Assembly: GCA_016203265.1 (NCBI GenBank)
Contig: JACQNB010000057.1
Span: forward strand, 1-9,829
DNA length: 9,829 nt
Source of the DNA: Candidatus Woesearchaeota archaeon
Lineage (GTDB): Archaea > Nanobdellota > Nanobdellia > Woesearchaeales > ARS49
Direction of reading: 5' to 3'
The notes under the pieces were generated by a model. It was not told the DNA's origin, made no database searches, and was given only the letters and a program-made list of their open reading frames with translations. A program made the translations under genes and the position numbers. Below, piece after piece: positions 1-7,500 of the stretch. Positions within the stretch are counted from its first letter, which is position 1. Each line of letters begins with the position of its first letter.

Positions 1-143
1 ACGTTGAGCTTCTGCAAGTCTAAAGAGAGTGCTTGGAATTCGGTGAAATACACTTTGCCAAAGGAATAGAGAAAGAAGATGTCGAGGACGACGATGAGCA
101 AGAGGAGAGGCCAGCCTTTCTTGAGCGCATCGATGAGCATCAT
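1..143 (-). CDS. N-terminal part of a membrane protein, cut by the left window edge
   Basis: Forty-seven codons are visible before the window ends. The protein starts MMLIDALKKGW and then has one strongly hydrophobic segment (about residues 11-26, LLLLIVVLDIFFLYSF) preceded by two lysines, so the N-terminus is expected to stay in the cytoplasm (positive-inside rule). The start is chosen because GAGGT at 152-148 lies 4 bases before the first ATG and 7 before the second (140), and because no in-frame ATG, GTG or TTG occurs between here and upstream stops. The ATG overlaps the stop of a possible 26-codon ORF as ATGA. The segment KKGWPLLLLIVVLDIFFL is closely similar to KKSWPLLLLIIVLDIFFL in the small protein starting at 1589, so the two are paralogs. 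Function is not recognised; multi-TM proteins with such N-termini occur in DPANN archaea (recollection, not checked). It might be read from the HEPN operon. Confidence 0.7.
   Translation of the reverse strand, partial: MMLIDALKKGWPLLLLIVVLDIFFLYSFGKVYFTEFQALSLDLQKLN
73..114. repeat. Direct repeat copy A (TM-coding segment)
   Basis: Partner of the copy at 1519-1560. The similarity continues at the protein level over about 18 residues but fades on both sides, as expected for paralogous genes and not for a recent exact duplication. Confidence 0.75.
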
Positions 144-220
144 ACAAACCTCAAGCCATCCATCATTTGTTTCTCCTTTTTGCCAGCAAAACGCTCAATT
201 CGTTTATCAGCCTTGTGCAT
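140..220 (-). CDS. Possible 26-codon ORF between the HEPN gene and the membrane protein
   Basis: This short frame encodes MHKADKRIERFAGKKEKQ followed by MMDGLRFV and ends in TGA that overlaps the next start as ATGA, the junction style used throughout this window. The product would be highly basic with no hydrophobic segment. Ribosome binding is ambiguous: an AAGGA sits 12 bases before the first ATG, which is long, while a better AAGGAG sits 6 bases before an internal in-frame ATG at 166, which would give only an 8-residue peptide. The start at 220 is therefore uncertain. A competing frame from the ATG at 225 (20 codons, stop 165-163) uses the same AAGGA with better spacing. The stretch may be a small protein, a leader peptide coupling translation of the downstream membrane gene, or non-coding. 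No family recognised. Confidence 0.3.
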   Translation of the reverse strand: MHKADKRIERFAGKKEKQMMDGLRFV

Positions 221-239
221 TTCATGATCGCGTCCTTAA

Positions 240-749
240 TCAAACTTGTTCGAGCTCGAGGCGGATCTTGTCGAACAACGCTTTGGTTCTTTTCTTCAGG
301 ATTTGGAATTCCTCTTCCGCAAGCGCCGTTCTCGTCGAATACTGCATGCGTTCCCGAATATCGAGGATTTTGTTGCTGTGCGCAAGATCGACAGCAACAT
401 CCTTGTCAAAGATGTCTTTGAGGTCTGCCAGCGTGAGGTGCTTGACGTCATCTTTTGTGATAAGGTCCTCAACGAGCGCGAACGTGCAGGACTGGTTCCG
501 TGATTCGTAGCCGCGCTGTGCGAGAATGGCGAGCAAGCCGTGATAGAGCGCATAAAACGATGCGCTTGCCGACCAGTCGCTATATTGCAGGTCATGAAAA
601 ACCGTCATGGCTTCAAAGTTATGGACGGCCTTTGCGAGGTGACCTGGGACCACGTCGGCTGCTTGCTTGATCATTCTTATTCCTTGATGTCGTTCATCGC
701 CGCGTTTCCCCTCATCAAAGCACTTCTTGAGTTTGTCATCGACTGGCAT
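240..749 (-). CDS. HEPN-domain protein, putative toxin partner of the MNT nucleotidyltransferase
   Basis: The 169-residue protein is mostly helical and of usual size for a stand-alone HEPN protein. The HEPN signature is the helix WSASASFYALYHGLLAILA (about 59-77) followed by RGYESRNQSCTFALVEDLI (about 79-97), and a last part with DIRERMQYST (130-139) and a charged helix, as in archaeal HEPN proteins paired with MNT genes. HEPN toxins of this kind (HepT) act as RNases and are neutralised by AMPylation from the partner; that is family knowledge and not shown here. The canonical R-x4-6-H catalytic motif is not evident: after R84-N85 no histidine falls at the right spacing, and Q86 stands where I would expect a histidine. 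Activity is therefore uncertain. The start at 749 lies 14 bases inside the MNT gene and is supported by a GGGTGATC element 4 bases upstream. Gene order and overlap indicate one transcript with MNT. Confidence 0.85.
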   Translation of the reverse strand: MPVDDKLKKCFDEGKRGDERHQGIRMIKQAADVVPGHLAKAVHNFEAMTVFHDLQYSDWSASASFYALYHGLLAILAQRGYESRNQSCTFALVEDLITKDDVKHLTLADLKDIFDKDVAVDLAHSNKILDIRERMQYSTRTALAEEEFQILKKRTKALFDKIRLELEQV

Positions 750-1323
750 TCTTGATCACCCGCACAAGCACGTCAAAACCCCACAACACGATGCCGTTAC
801 GTATCGCTTCAGTAACGATAGGGTCATTCTTCTTAAGATTTTGTTCTATATCACCAGCCGTTTGCACGACGTCCTGAATCTTGAGGGGAGTTATGTCTTG
901 CACTTTTGCTAATACCTTTTTGTACGCTTCAAAATGCTTCCGTTCCAAGACGAACAAGACATCCAAGTCTCCAGGTTCTTTCTTCGTCGTGATATAGGAG
1001 CCGAAGAGGATGCAGGCGTTCGTCACTGCCCTGAGCTGCTTCAGGTCTTCTTCGCGCAGCTTTACTCGTCCTTCAAGAGCGTCAGGCATGAATGCGAGCT
1101 CAAGTACGGGAACAGTCTTTTCGCTATCGAAATCAAGCTGGTACGCCCTGAGATTGGCTATCGGCTTTACTTTCAGCACGCCTTCTTTCTCCATCTTGAC
1201 AAGGAGTTTATGGGCGCCGTTGGGCGTTAATTTGCACGCTTTTGCAATATCATTGATCGAGTAGTCCTTTCCCGCGCTCGCCAAAAACCGAAGCACACGC
1301 TTTTCATTGATGGTCACGATCAT
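736..1323 (-). CDS. Winged-helix / MNT-type nucleotidyltransferase fusion, putative antitoxin of the HEPN protein
   Basis: The protein has 195 residues. Residues 1-65 form a winged helix-turn-helix: EKRVLRFLASAGKDYSINDIAKACKL, then a recognition helix around TPNGAHKLLVKMEKEGVL and a wing near VKPIANLRAYQLD. Residues about 85-195 are a minimal nucleotidyltransferase of the pol-beta superfamily. Its metal/nucleotide motif is FGSY (107-110) followed by GDLDVLFV (118-125), a GS-x9-DxD pattern with D119 and D121 as metal ligands. A third acidic position may be D151 in KIQDVVQT. The tail KKNDPIVTEAIRNGIVLWG is typical of archaeal members. MNT proteins next to HEPN proteins can AMPylate the toxin (MntA-HepT precedent); the DNA-binding domain adds a likely role in autoregulation. 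The start is supported by AGGTG 7 bases before ATG and by the TATA box upstream. It overlaps the HEPN gene by 14 bases. Confidence 0.88.
   Translation of the reverse strand: MIVTINEKRVLRFLASAGKDYSINDIAKACKLTPNGAHKLLVKMEKEGVLKVKPIANLRAYQLDFDSEKTVPVLELAFMPDALEGRVKLREEDLKQLRAVTNACILFGSYITTKKEPGDLDVLFVLERKHFEAYKKVLAKVQDITPLKIQDVVQTAGDIEQNLKKNDPIVTEAIRNGIVLWGFDVLVRVIKNASR
754..761 (-). promoter_or_regulatory. Shine-Dalgarno site of the HEPN gene inside the MNT coding sequence
   Basis: GGGTGATC on the minus strand contains GGTGATC, complementary to the 3' tail of archaeal 16S rRNA (consensus AGGAGGTGATC), and stands 4 bases before the HEPN ATG at 749. It is embedded in MNT codons for ...VRVIK. It fixes the HEPN start and implies that HEPN translation can initiate in its own right as well as by coupling to MNT. 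Confidence 0.7.
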
Positions 1324-1361
1324 ATTTATACACCTTTAGTTGATAATTATACACTGTTAGT
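1322..1361 (-). repeat. Two 19-bp direct repeats, 21 bp apart, over the MNT promoter and start codon
   Basis: On the minus strand the copies are ACTAACAGTGTATAATTAT (1361-1343) and ACTAAAGGTGTATAAATAT (1340-1322). They match at 16 of 19 positions and are offset by 21 bp, two turns of B-DNA, so a protein would meet both on one face. The first copy lies just after the TATA box and the second covers the ribosome site and the start codon. This is the layout of a repressor site, and the winged-helix MNT protein is the obvious candidate ligand (inference). Confidence 0.55.
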
Positions 1362-1364
1362 ATA
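1348..1364. promoter_or_regulatory. Inverted repeat, candidate operator of the MNT-HEPN operon
   Basis: TATAC (1348-1352) and GTATA (1360-1364) are complementary arms separated by 7 bases. The element overlaps the TATA box and the first of the two direct repeats. Dimeric winged-helix proteins often bind such half-sites. Five-base AT-rich arms can arise by chance, so the direct repeat is the stronger signal. Confidence 0.35.
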
Positions 1365-1479
1365 TAAGCGTTTCGTTCAGAATGCGCGCTTTGACGAACA
1401 ACCCCATCAGTTCCCGGTTAACGACAATCGTGCCGTTTTCCAAAGAATACCCGCCCACCATTTTGGCGGTTGGAATCAT
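1357..1479 (-). CDS. 40-codon frame, possibly the frameshifted continuation of the small TM protein
   Basis: The frame begins at an ATG overlapping the TGA of the 37-codon TM gene (ATGA) and reads MIPTAKMVGGYSLENGTIVV then NRELMGLFVKARILNETLIY to a TAA. The sequence looks like ordinary protein with alternating hydrophobic and polar residues and two N-x-T sequons (NGT, NET), as would suit an extracellular tail. No Shine-Dalgarno is visible before its ATG. Two readings are open. It may be a separate tiny gene translated by re-initiation, or it may be the C-terminal half of the TM protein at 1589, separated by a one-base frameshift somewhere between about 1480 and 1515. A minus-one shift there would give a single protein of about 77 residues. 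No classical X-XXY-YYZ slippery heptamer is seen in that interval. The frame is also open further upstream to 1599, but the part beyond about 1515 is a shadow of the TM-coding frame. Confidence 0.45.
   Translation of the reverse strand: MIPTAKMVGGYSLENGTIVVNRELMGLFVKARILNETLIY
1361..1367 (-). promoter_or_regulatory. TATA box of the MNT-HEPN operon
   Basis: The minus strand reads TTATATA here within CTTATATACT, a good archaeal TATA element. A start of transcription about 25 bases downstream would fall near 1338-1342, leaving a leader of about 15-20 bases that includes the AGGTG ribosome site of MNT. The box overlaps the last codons (LIY stop) of the preceding 40-codon frame, so the MNT-HEPN module carries its own promoter even though the gap to the surface-protein operon is only 33 bases. 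Confidence 0.65.
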
Positions 1480-1589
1480 ATTAATGTAGCGCCGTTTTGA
1501 AAGGATGATATGCGTAGGAAGAAGATGTCGAGGACGATGATGAGGAGAAGGAGCGGCCAGGATTTTTTGATGGACTGACCGATATTCAT
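1476..1589 (-). CDS. Small single-TM protein, third gene of the surface-protein operon (possibly truncated)
   Basis: The ATG overlaps the stop of the giant gene as ATGA. The 37 residues run MNIGQSIKKSW, then a hydrophobic helix PLLLLIIVLDIFFLRI (about 12-27), then SSFQNGATLI and TGA. The start and frame are confirmed by the paralogous sequence at the left edge of the window, which has the same KK-x-WPLLLLI-x-VLDIFFL core in both protein and DNA. Two lysines before the helix suggest that the N-terminus is cytoplasmic. Because it follows the giant secreted protein, which lacks a C-terminal membrane helix, a role as a small membrane accessory is possible but unproven. The abrupt end after the helix, with a plausible continuation in another frame, makes a frameshift or degraded copy a real alternative. 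Confidence 0.6.
   Translation of the reverse strand: MNIGQSIKKSWPLLLLIIVLDIFFLRISSFQNGATLI
1519..1560. repeat. Direct repeat copy B (TM-coding segment)
   Basis: This 42-base stretch matches 73-114 without gaps at 37 of 42 positions, including 19 identical bases in a row at one end. The copies are 1446 bp apart in the same orientation and both encode the WPLLLLI-x-VLDIFFL helix of paralogous small membrane proteins. The MNT-HEPN module lies between them. Confidence 0.75.
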
Positions 1590-4500
1590 GGAACGACATG
1601 CACCGTATACGTTATTTGCTTACTGCGCGCAGGCTCATCTGCATCGGCCACTGCAAGGGTTTGCGGATAATTTGCACCGAGCGTTTCCCATTTGATATAT
1701 TCTCCTTGTGTTCCGACCGTTCCGAACAAAGACCCAAAAATCAGCGTTGTCGTTTCGCCTGCGGCAGGGCTGGCAATGATAGTCCCTTGCCAGAGAAGAT
1801 TATACGCCTCCGCATGCGACGTGATAACCACCAAGGAATGCTTTGTATTTTCCTTAACATCAATAGTTGCACCGTCGGCAATCAGCACTTCCTTGCCTGA
1901 TTCATCCGTCAATTTCACTAACGTGATTGATGGATTTGACTTTGCGAGAATCGGCTTACCCGTCGTCTCGCACGTATACTTCGTCGCAGGCTCCGCGTCA
2001 GGATTGCAATACTTGTTTGGCTCGTGACCTACGCCACAATTGTAGCATTCCAAGCCCGGAAGGCAGAGCGCCGCCGCATCCGTCTTTGTGCCACAGAAGC
2101 ACTCGAGCTTGTTTTCCTTTCCGTTGAGATCGCACGGAACGACGCCCGCAGGATACCCTGCGGCACCCGCGTAACTCTTCGAACACACCGCGGGAACCGT
2201 TATCGTCTTCTCCTGAACATTCCCTTGCGCGTCCATCGTCGGCTGCTGGAAGTTCGGCACGTATGTCGCGCCGAACTGCGTCTTCATCGCGTCGAAGAGC
2301 TTGAAGTTGACTTTCCAGTCCTGCGGTGTGATGGCAGCATTGGCGCACGCGCCGGAAGCGCCACCATCAGGCTGGTAACGGAAGAATATCTCCGCTCCCA
2401 CTGGCGGCAAGTTCGCAGGGTTCAGGAACGTGATGATGATCTTGCCCTTGCTTAAGCTATCATCAGTAAAGGACAGTGTGTTTCCGATAAGCACTGCCGT
2501 GCCAAGCGTCTTTACATACGTATCGCTATCGACAAGTTTTGCTTTTCGCCAGTGCCCCCAATCGCCGTCATTTGCTTTCGGATCTCCTGGTTGCGCGATG
2601 GGCTTGCCATCCTTGAGCGTACTTTTGCCAATACCAGGACGGTAGACATCCACGGTTGCGCCGTTGAACACAAAAATAAGGTCTACCATGCTCTTGGCGC
2701 CCTCAACCTTAGTCGCGCTCGGATCGATGCGCGCATCACCATACACGCGTTCATCCGCACCTGAGGGGAAATTCTTGTCCCAGTACGAAATGCCATCAGC
2801 CACGGACGCTCCCGCAGTCCCGCCGAAATGCGATTCTTCGATCTTCGGCATTTGGAGGTTGTACGGCGCTTCTCCTGACGTCGTGATTGGAACGGGCTGG
2901 TATTCGCCGTACGCGGTCGTTGCCTTGTTGGTCGCGACGATGGTGCCGGCAGGATTCTTCACTTCATACACCAGATACTTCGTGTTCGCGCCCGAGAACA
3001 CGCCACCGGTTTCGCGCGGGTCAGAGGTGCCGAACAAGTCGACCAACGCCGTGAACGTCGGAGTCTGACCAAGCAAGATAGGAGTTGAATCGACCGTCGG
3101 GTTGCCCTTGAACACGGCTCCCACGTAGTCGCCGCCGAACGTGCAGCTGAAGATCGGGCTACCGAGCAGTTTCAAGCTGCAGAAGTTCGGCGCGTCCGAG
3201 CCGGTGAGATGGATTTCTGCTTCGACTGGCGTCGTCTTTGTCTGTCCTTGCGCGTCCTTATAGGTATATTCAAAGATTGCCCGGTCATACCGCACCGCGC
3301 TCACGCCAGACTCGGCCTGCACCGTGAAGTAGATATCCGCACCGAGATCTTCGTTCTTGCCGATTCTGCCGGAACCAAGCTGGTCATCAGTCACGTCGAG
3401 CGTCTGCTCGGCCTGGCCGTAACAGTCGCACGCGCCCGGAGGACGGCCAAGGCCGCCCTTGTAGCCGTCGCGCTCTTCGCACGTCCGGCTATTGGAACAC
3501 TTGAGATACAATCTATAGTCAACATCAGCGCCCGACACAAACTGCACGCCGATATGGTAGAGCCACGTGGTCAATCCCTTCGGCGACGTTGACGGATTAT
3601 ACGACACATACCTTCGTTCTGCCGGATACACAAATCCTGTGCTTTCCAACGGAATGCTCTTCACGGTCTTCTCGAACAGGCCGCCCGTCGCAATATCCCA
3701 TTCGCCCGTGAACGCGAACATGCACACGCCGTGCACGAGATTCCCTTCCGAGAACATCGTCTGGTACAACGCGGTCTTGCCGTACCGTTCTTGCACGCCC
3801 TTCTGCGTGTTTTCGCCGGCATCCGTCAGGATGCTGATAATATCAAAGTCGCCCCTGCCCGCGTCGCTTCCCGAACCTTTCGAACCAAATCCCTTGACAA
3901 AGCATCGGAGGACATCCGCGAGCATGTCACAGATGAGGTTGCTGTACAGTTCGTTGCACGCACCTGACGAACCTTGGCCCGTGATCCTGACATGGTCGAC
4001 GCAGGTCTTGATTGAGCCGAGGACTGCACGCCAGTGCTGCAAATAACCCGTGACGGCCGGCAGACAGACGCACTGGATGCTTCTGAAGATGCCCTCGTCG
4101 GCCGGTTGGACGATGTATTGCTTGTCCGGAATCTCAATGTACTTGGCGATGGAGTTGTACAATGCAGTCACTTTCGCGCCCGTGCACGTTGCCTTATCCG
4201 CAACCTTGTCGTTGCACAGTTTTGCGGCAAACTTCTTGACAACATCCCCTCGCTGATTTTCAGGCGGCACGTTCTTGAAGAAATCAGTAAGGTCTCCCTT
4301 GCCATTCTCATAGATAAATTTGGTCGTTTGCGTGATATCTTTCTTCGGCTTGTCGCCAACCTTTTGCGTGTCGCCGGTCGCGGAATACTGCTGCGTTGCA
4401 TAACCACTGGAAATGGCATAGGCCTTCGGGTCGTTCTTGGGCTCGCCTTCAACGATGATGACGACTTCGCCGCCTTTGATGGCCGAACTCGTGATATACT

Positions 4501-7500
4501 CCTCACGATAGTGCGCATTCGTCTGGAAGAATTCAGGCTCCGCAGACAACGAATCAGGATCGCACAAGCCCGTGTACGCGAGGCTCAAGCCGCCGCACGA
4601 GGGACTGCCCGCATTCGGACGGCTGCGCGCTTCCTGTTCAAACGTCTCCACTTGGCCGACTTTCTGCGCCGCAAAGCACGCGCTCTGCTCGATTTCGTTA
4701 TACGTTTCAATGCCAATGCCCGGCAAACCGCAGGCAGAACCCCATTCTTCCTGGTATTCAAAGCCGCAACATTCCGCGTTCGCGGCGTGCGGACCTTCGC
4801 AATTCACCTTGCCGGGGACTGCCTCATCATCATCGTCATCCTTGTGATCGAGATAGTTGAAGTATTGGTCTCTGATGCCTTCATAGTTGGTGGTAACTGC
4901 ATCGTTCGATGCGCTGACGATTGTGTTCGCAGGAAGTACAACCGTCGTGTCCGTAGTCGTTGCATCACTGCCTGGCACGAACGTTTTCGCTTCTTCCCCC
5001 GTAAATCCACAACTGCTTCCACGATACAGCTCTTCCTTCGTTTCCGGATCGGTCGCGCCGATGCCTGACGGGGCTTTTGCGTCCGAAATGTACGTCTGCA
5101 ATGTCGGAGCTGCCGGACAGCCCACTCTATCACACACCTCACGCATCGCGTCCTTGATGTCCAGCTTGTCCCTCACCGCAGTTTGACAGTCTTCGCACTC
5201 GTCGTACTTTTCGGCGTTCTCTTCAGGTCCGCCCGGACCATAGAGGGCCTTGCACTTGCCGACCTTGGCGATGTCGGTGTTGAACTTGTTGCCCGAACCA
5301 CCCAAGAAGCCGAGCAGACTCGAGACATCGCACTGCACAATCTCATACACTTCCAGCACGTATTCGGTCGCGGTCAACGCAAAGCAGGAATAAATCGTGT
5401 ATTCGCCGATCACCGTCAATGGCTTCAGTATCTTATCAATGATGTCAATCGCGTCGCCCATGTACTGCGACGTCTTCTCATACAGTTTCTTCGGAATCTT
5501 GTCGCCGATGTTGATGGGCTTGTCCATGTGGACTTCTATCGGGATGCACACCTTCTGGCGCTGGTTTGAAGGCGAAGTCGCGCCAGTCGTCTGCTCGTCA
5601 GCAAAAGAAGAAGCCACATTCGGTCTATCTTCCTGGTATTCAATGTTCAATTGGTACAGGAACCGCGCGCAGCCGGTGGGCCCGGCACAATCACCTTTGC
5701 GGTGCTCGAACAGTTCTTCTTCCTTCTTCGCGGTCGACTGGTCTTCTGCCGGCGGCTGCGCGTTGAACTGCAACTGCACGTAGCCCTCGTTGATGTTCCG
5801 TGACTTGAGATATTGATACTGGACCCAGCCCGTATCGAAGTCATCCTCATCAGTCAAACTGACTTCAACCGGGCTCAAGGACACGCGCTTGATGACTGCC
5901 TTGTACGGTCCACGATACGAGAAATTGAGGGGGAAACCCACTTGCTGCACGCCCTCGATAATCAAGCGAGGTGTGAGAATCTGCGGCGAAATCTCGCCGA
6001 TGTCGACGTCAAACGCGCCGCCCTCGCCGCAAAGGGCATACTTGATTTCGACGGGACCTTGGGTTGCCTTCAAGCCCGCCAAGTCAACGGCTTCCAAACG
6101 CACCCTGTTGACGGACGTGCCGATGCTCGCATCCAGGACAACGCCGCCGGTGATGTCATTATTCGTTTTTGACGCAGAACCGAGCTTCAATGTGACCTTG
6201 ATCTTGAAATTGCCTTCCTCATCCGTGGTTTCGTACGCGTGCGGCGTCGATTCGTCATTCAGGTAGACGAACACGGTCGCGGGCTCGGACACCTTGCCCT
6301 CGATCGTGACTTCGGGAATGTACGTCGGGCTCAACCGGTCGAGGTTGGTGTCGATGAACTGCGGATTCGTGTTGTCAAGGCGCACCGTGCCCTCGAATTC
6401 CTCGGCATTGCCGGCCGCATCAGAAATGCTTATCTTGTACTGGTTCGCGCCGTCCTCCAAATCAACGCTGAACGAGAATGCGCCCGAGGCCTGCAACGTC
6501 TGTTTCTCAGAAAGGCATGGCAACGGAATTTCCGTGGGTGTGCCCTCGAACGTGTTGCCTCCTGAACTCGCTTTCACGATGATGCTATCGCTCAAGGCGC
6601 CCTCGTTGCAGCTCTTGTCGACGGCAGAGACGCGGTAGGAATAGATCGCTCCCGAACTCACGGCATCCTCATACTCTGAGTTCGGGCTCGTGGCGATGCG
6701 CACGTTGTCGCGGTAGATCGCGTAGTTTTCAACATCGTCTTCCGCGCTCGCGGTCCACGCGAGCTCGATGGTGTTGGACTTGACGCTCGTCGTCTTCACG
6801 CCCGCGACCCTGTCAGGCTCGTCCGTGTCGAACGACTTCTTGACTTCATACGTGATGGTGACCGGCTCGTCAGCAGTTCCCGAAATCGTCAACGGCGTGC
6901 CAGACGCGATGTCAGGAATCGGATTGAGCGTGACTTTCGGAGGGTCATTGTCGATACGCACCGGATAGCTCTGCTCGACCTTGTTGCCGGAAATGTCAGT
7001 CACGGCCAGCTTGACCGTGCTGTTCTCCGCCGTCAACAACAGGTTGGGAATGACGAACGTGCCGTCGCCTGACGCCGTGATGGTGTGGCGTTTCACGTTG
7101 TCCAAGAAGACTTCAATCGTCGCAAATGGCCGCGTCGTGCCGCGGATGGTGAGCTTGTTCGTGCTGATGACTGCCGGAACGTCGGCAGTCAAGGGAGGCA
7201 CGCCGTTTTGGCTGCCCGCAAGCACCATCACTTTGCTGCCCTCTCCGCAGTTCTCGGCCGCGTCGCAGCCACCCGGATATGCTGTATACAGTTGTCCTGA
7301 CGACGTCGGAACCACCATGACATGCTCGAGCACGAGCGCGTCATCCTTGACGGTCGTGAACGTGTCCTTGCCGAACGTGATTTCTGACGTCGCTGGCTCG
7401 TGCGTCGTCCACGAGAAGGTCGTCGTCGTGTCGCCGAAACCCGACGGCTTGAATGCGGAGAACACCGGCGCTCCCGAGTCTGCTCCCGCGTTCGTGGTGA

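Noticed and set aside
33..510. Plus-strand frames over the HEPN gene and the left-edge membrane gene
   Set aside because: They are shadows of minus-strand genes with recognisable HEPN and TM signatures; their acidic DVEDDDEQEE stretch is only the complement of the TM-coding DNA.
1324..1360. A transcription terminator between the surface operon and MNT
   Set aside because: No T-rich run follows the last stop on the minus strand, so read-through into MNT-HEPN cannot be excluded.
1357..1599. An 80-codon protein from the ATG at 1599 (MSFHEYRSV...)
   Set aside because: Its first half lies in the wrong frame over the TM helix that is conserved with the left-edge paralog, and has no ribosome site; only the last 40 codons look protein-like and are listed separately.
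4823..4846. DHKDDDDDE in the giant protein, resembling the FLAG epitope tag and an enterokinase site
   Set aside because: It lacks the DYK start and the lysine after the aspartates; a natural acidic run encoded by mixed GAT/GAC codons is the simpler reading. Calcium binding is possible but no EF-hand or dockerin pattern is present.
4034..5068. A 344-codon open frame on the plus strand opposite the giant gene
   Set aside because: It lies wholly antisense to a well-supported protein with recognisable flanking domains, is rich in Arg, Val and Leu as typical for the complement of GC-rich coding sequence, and has no domain or promoter of its own.
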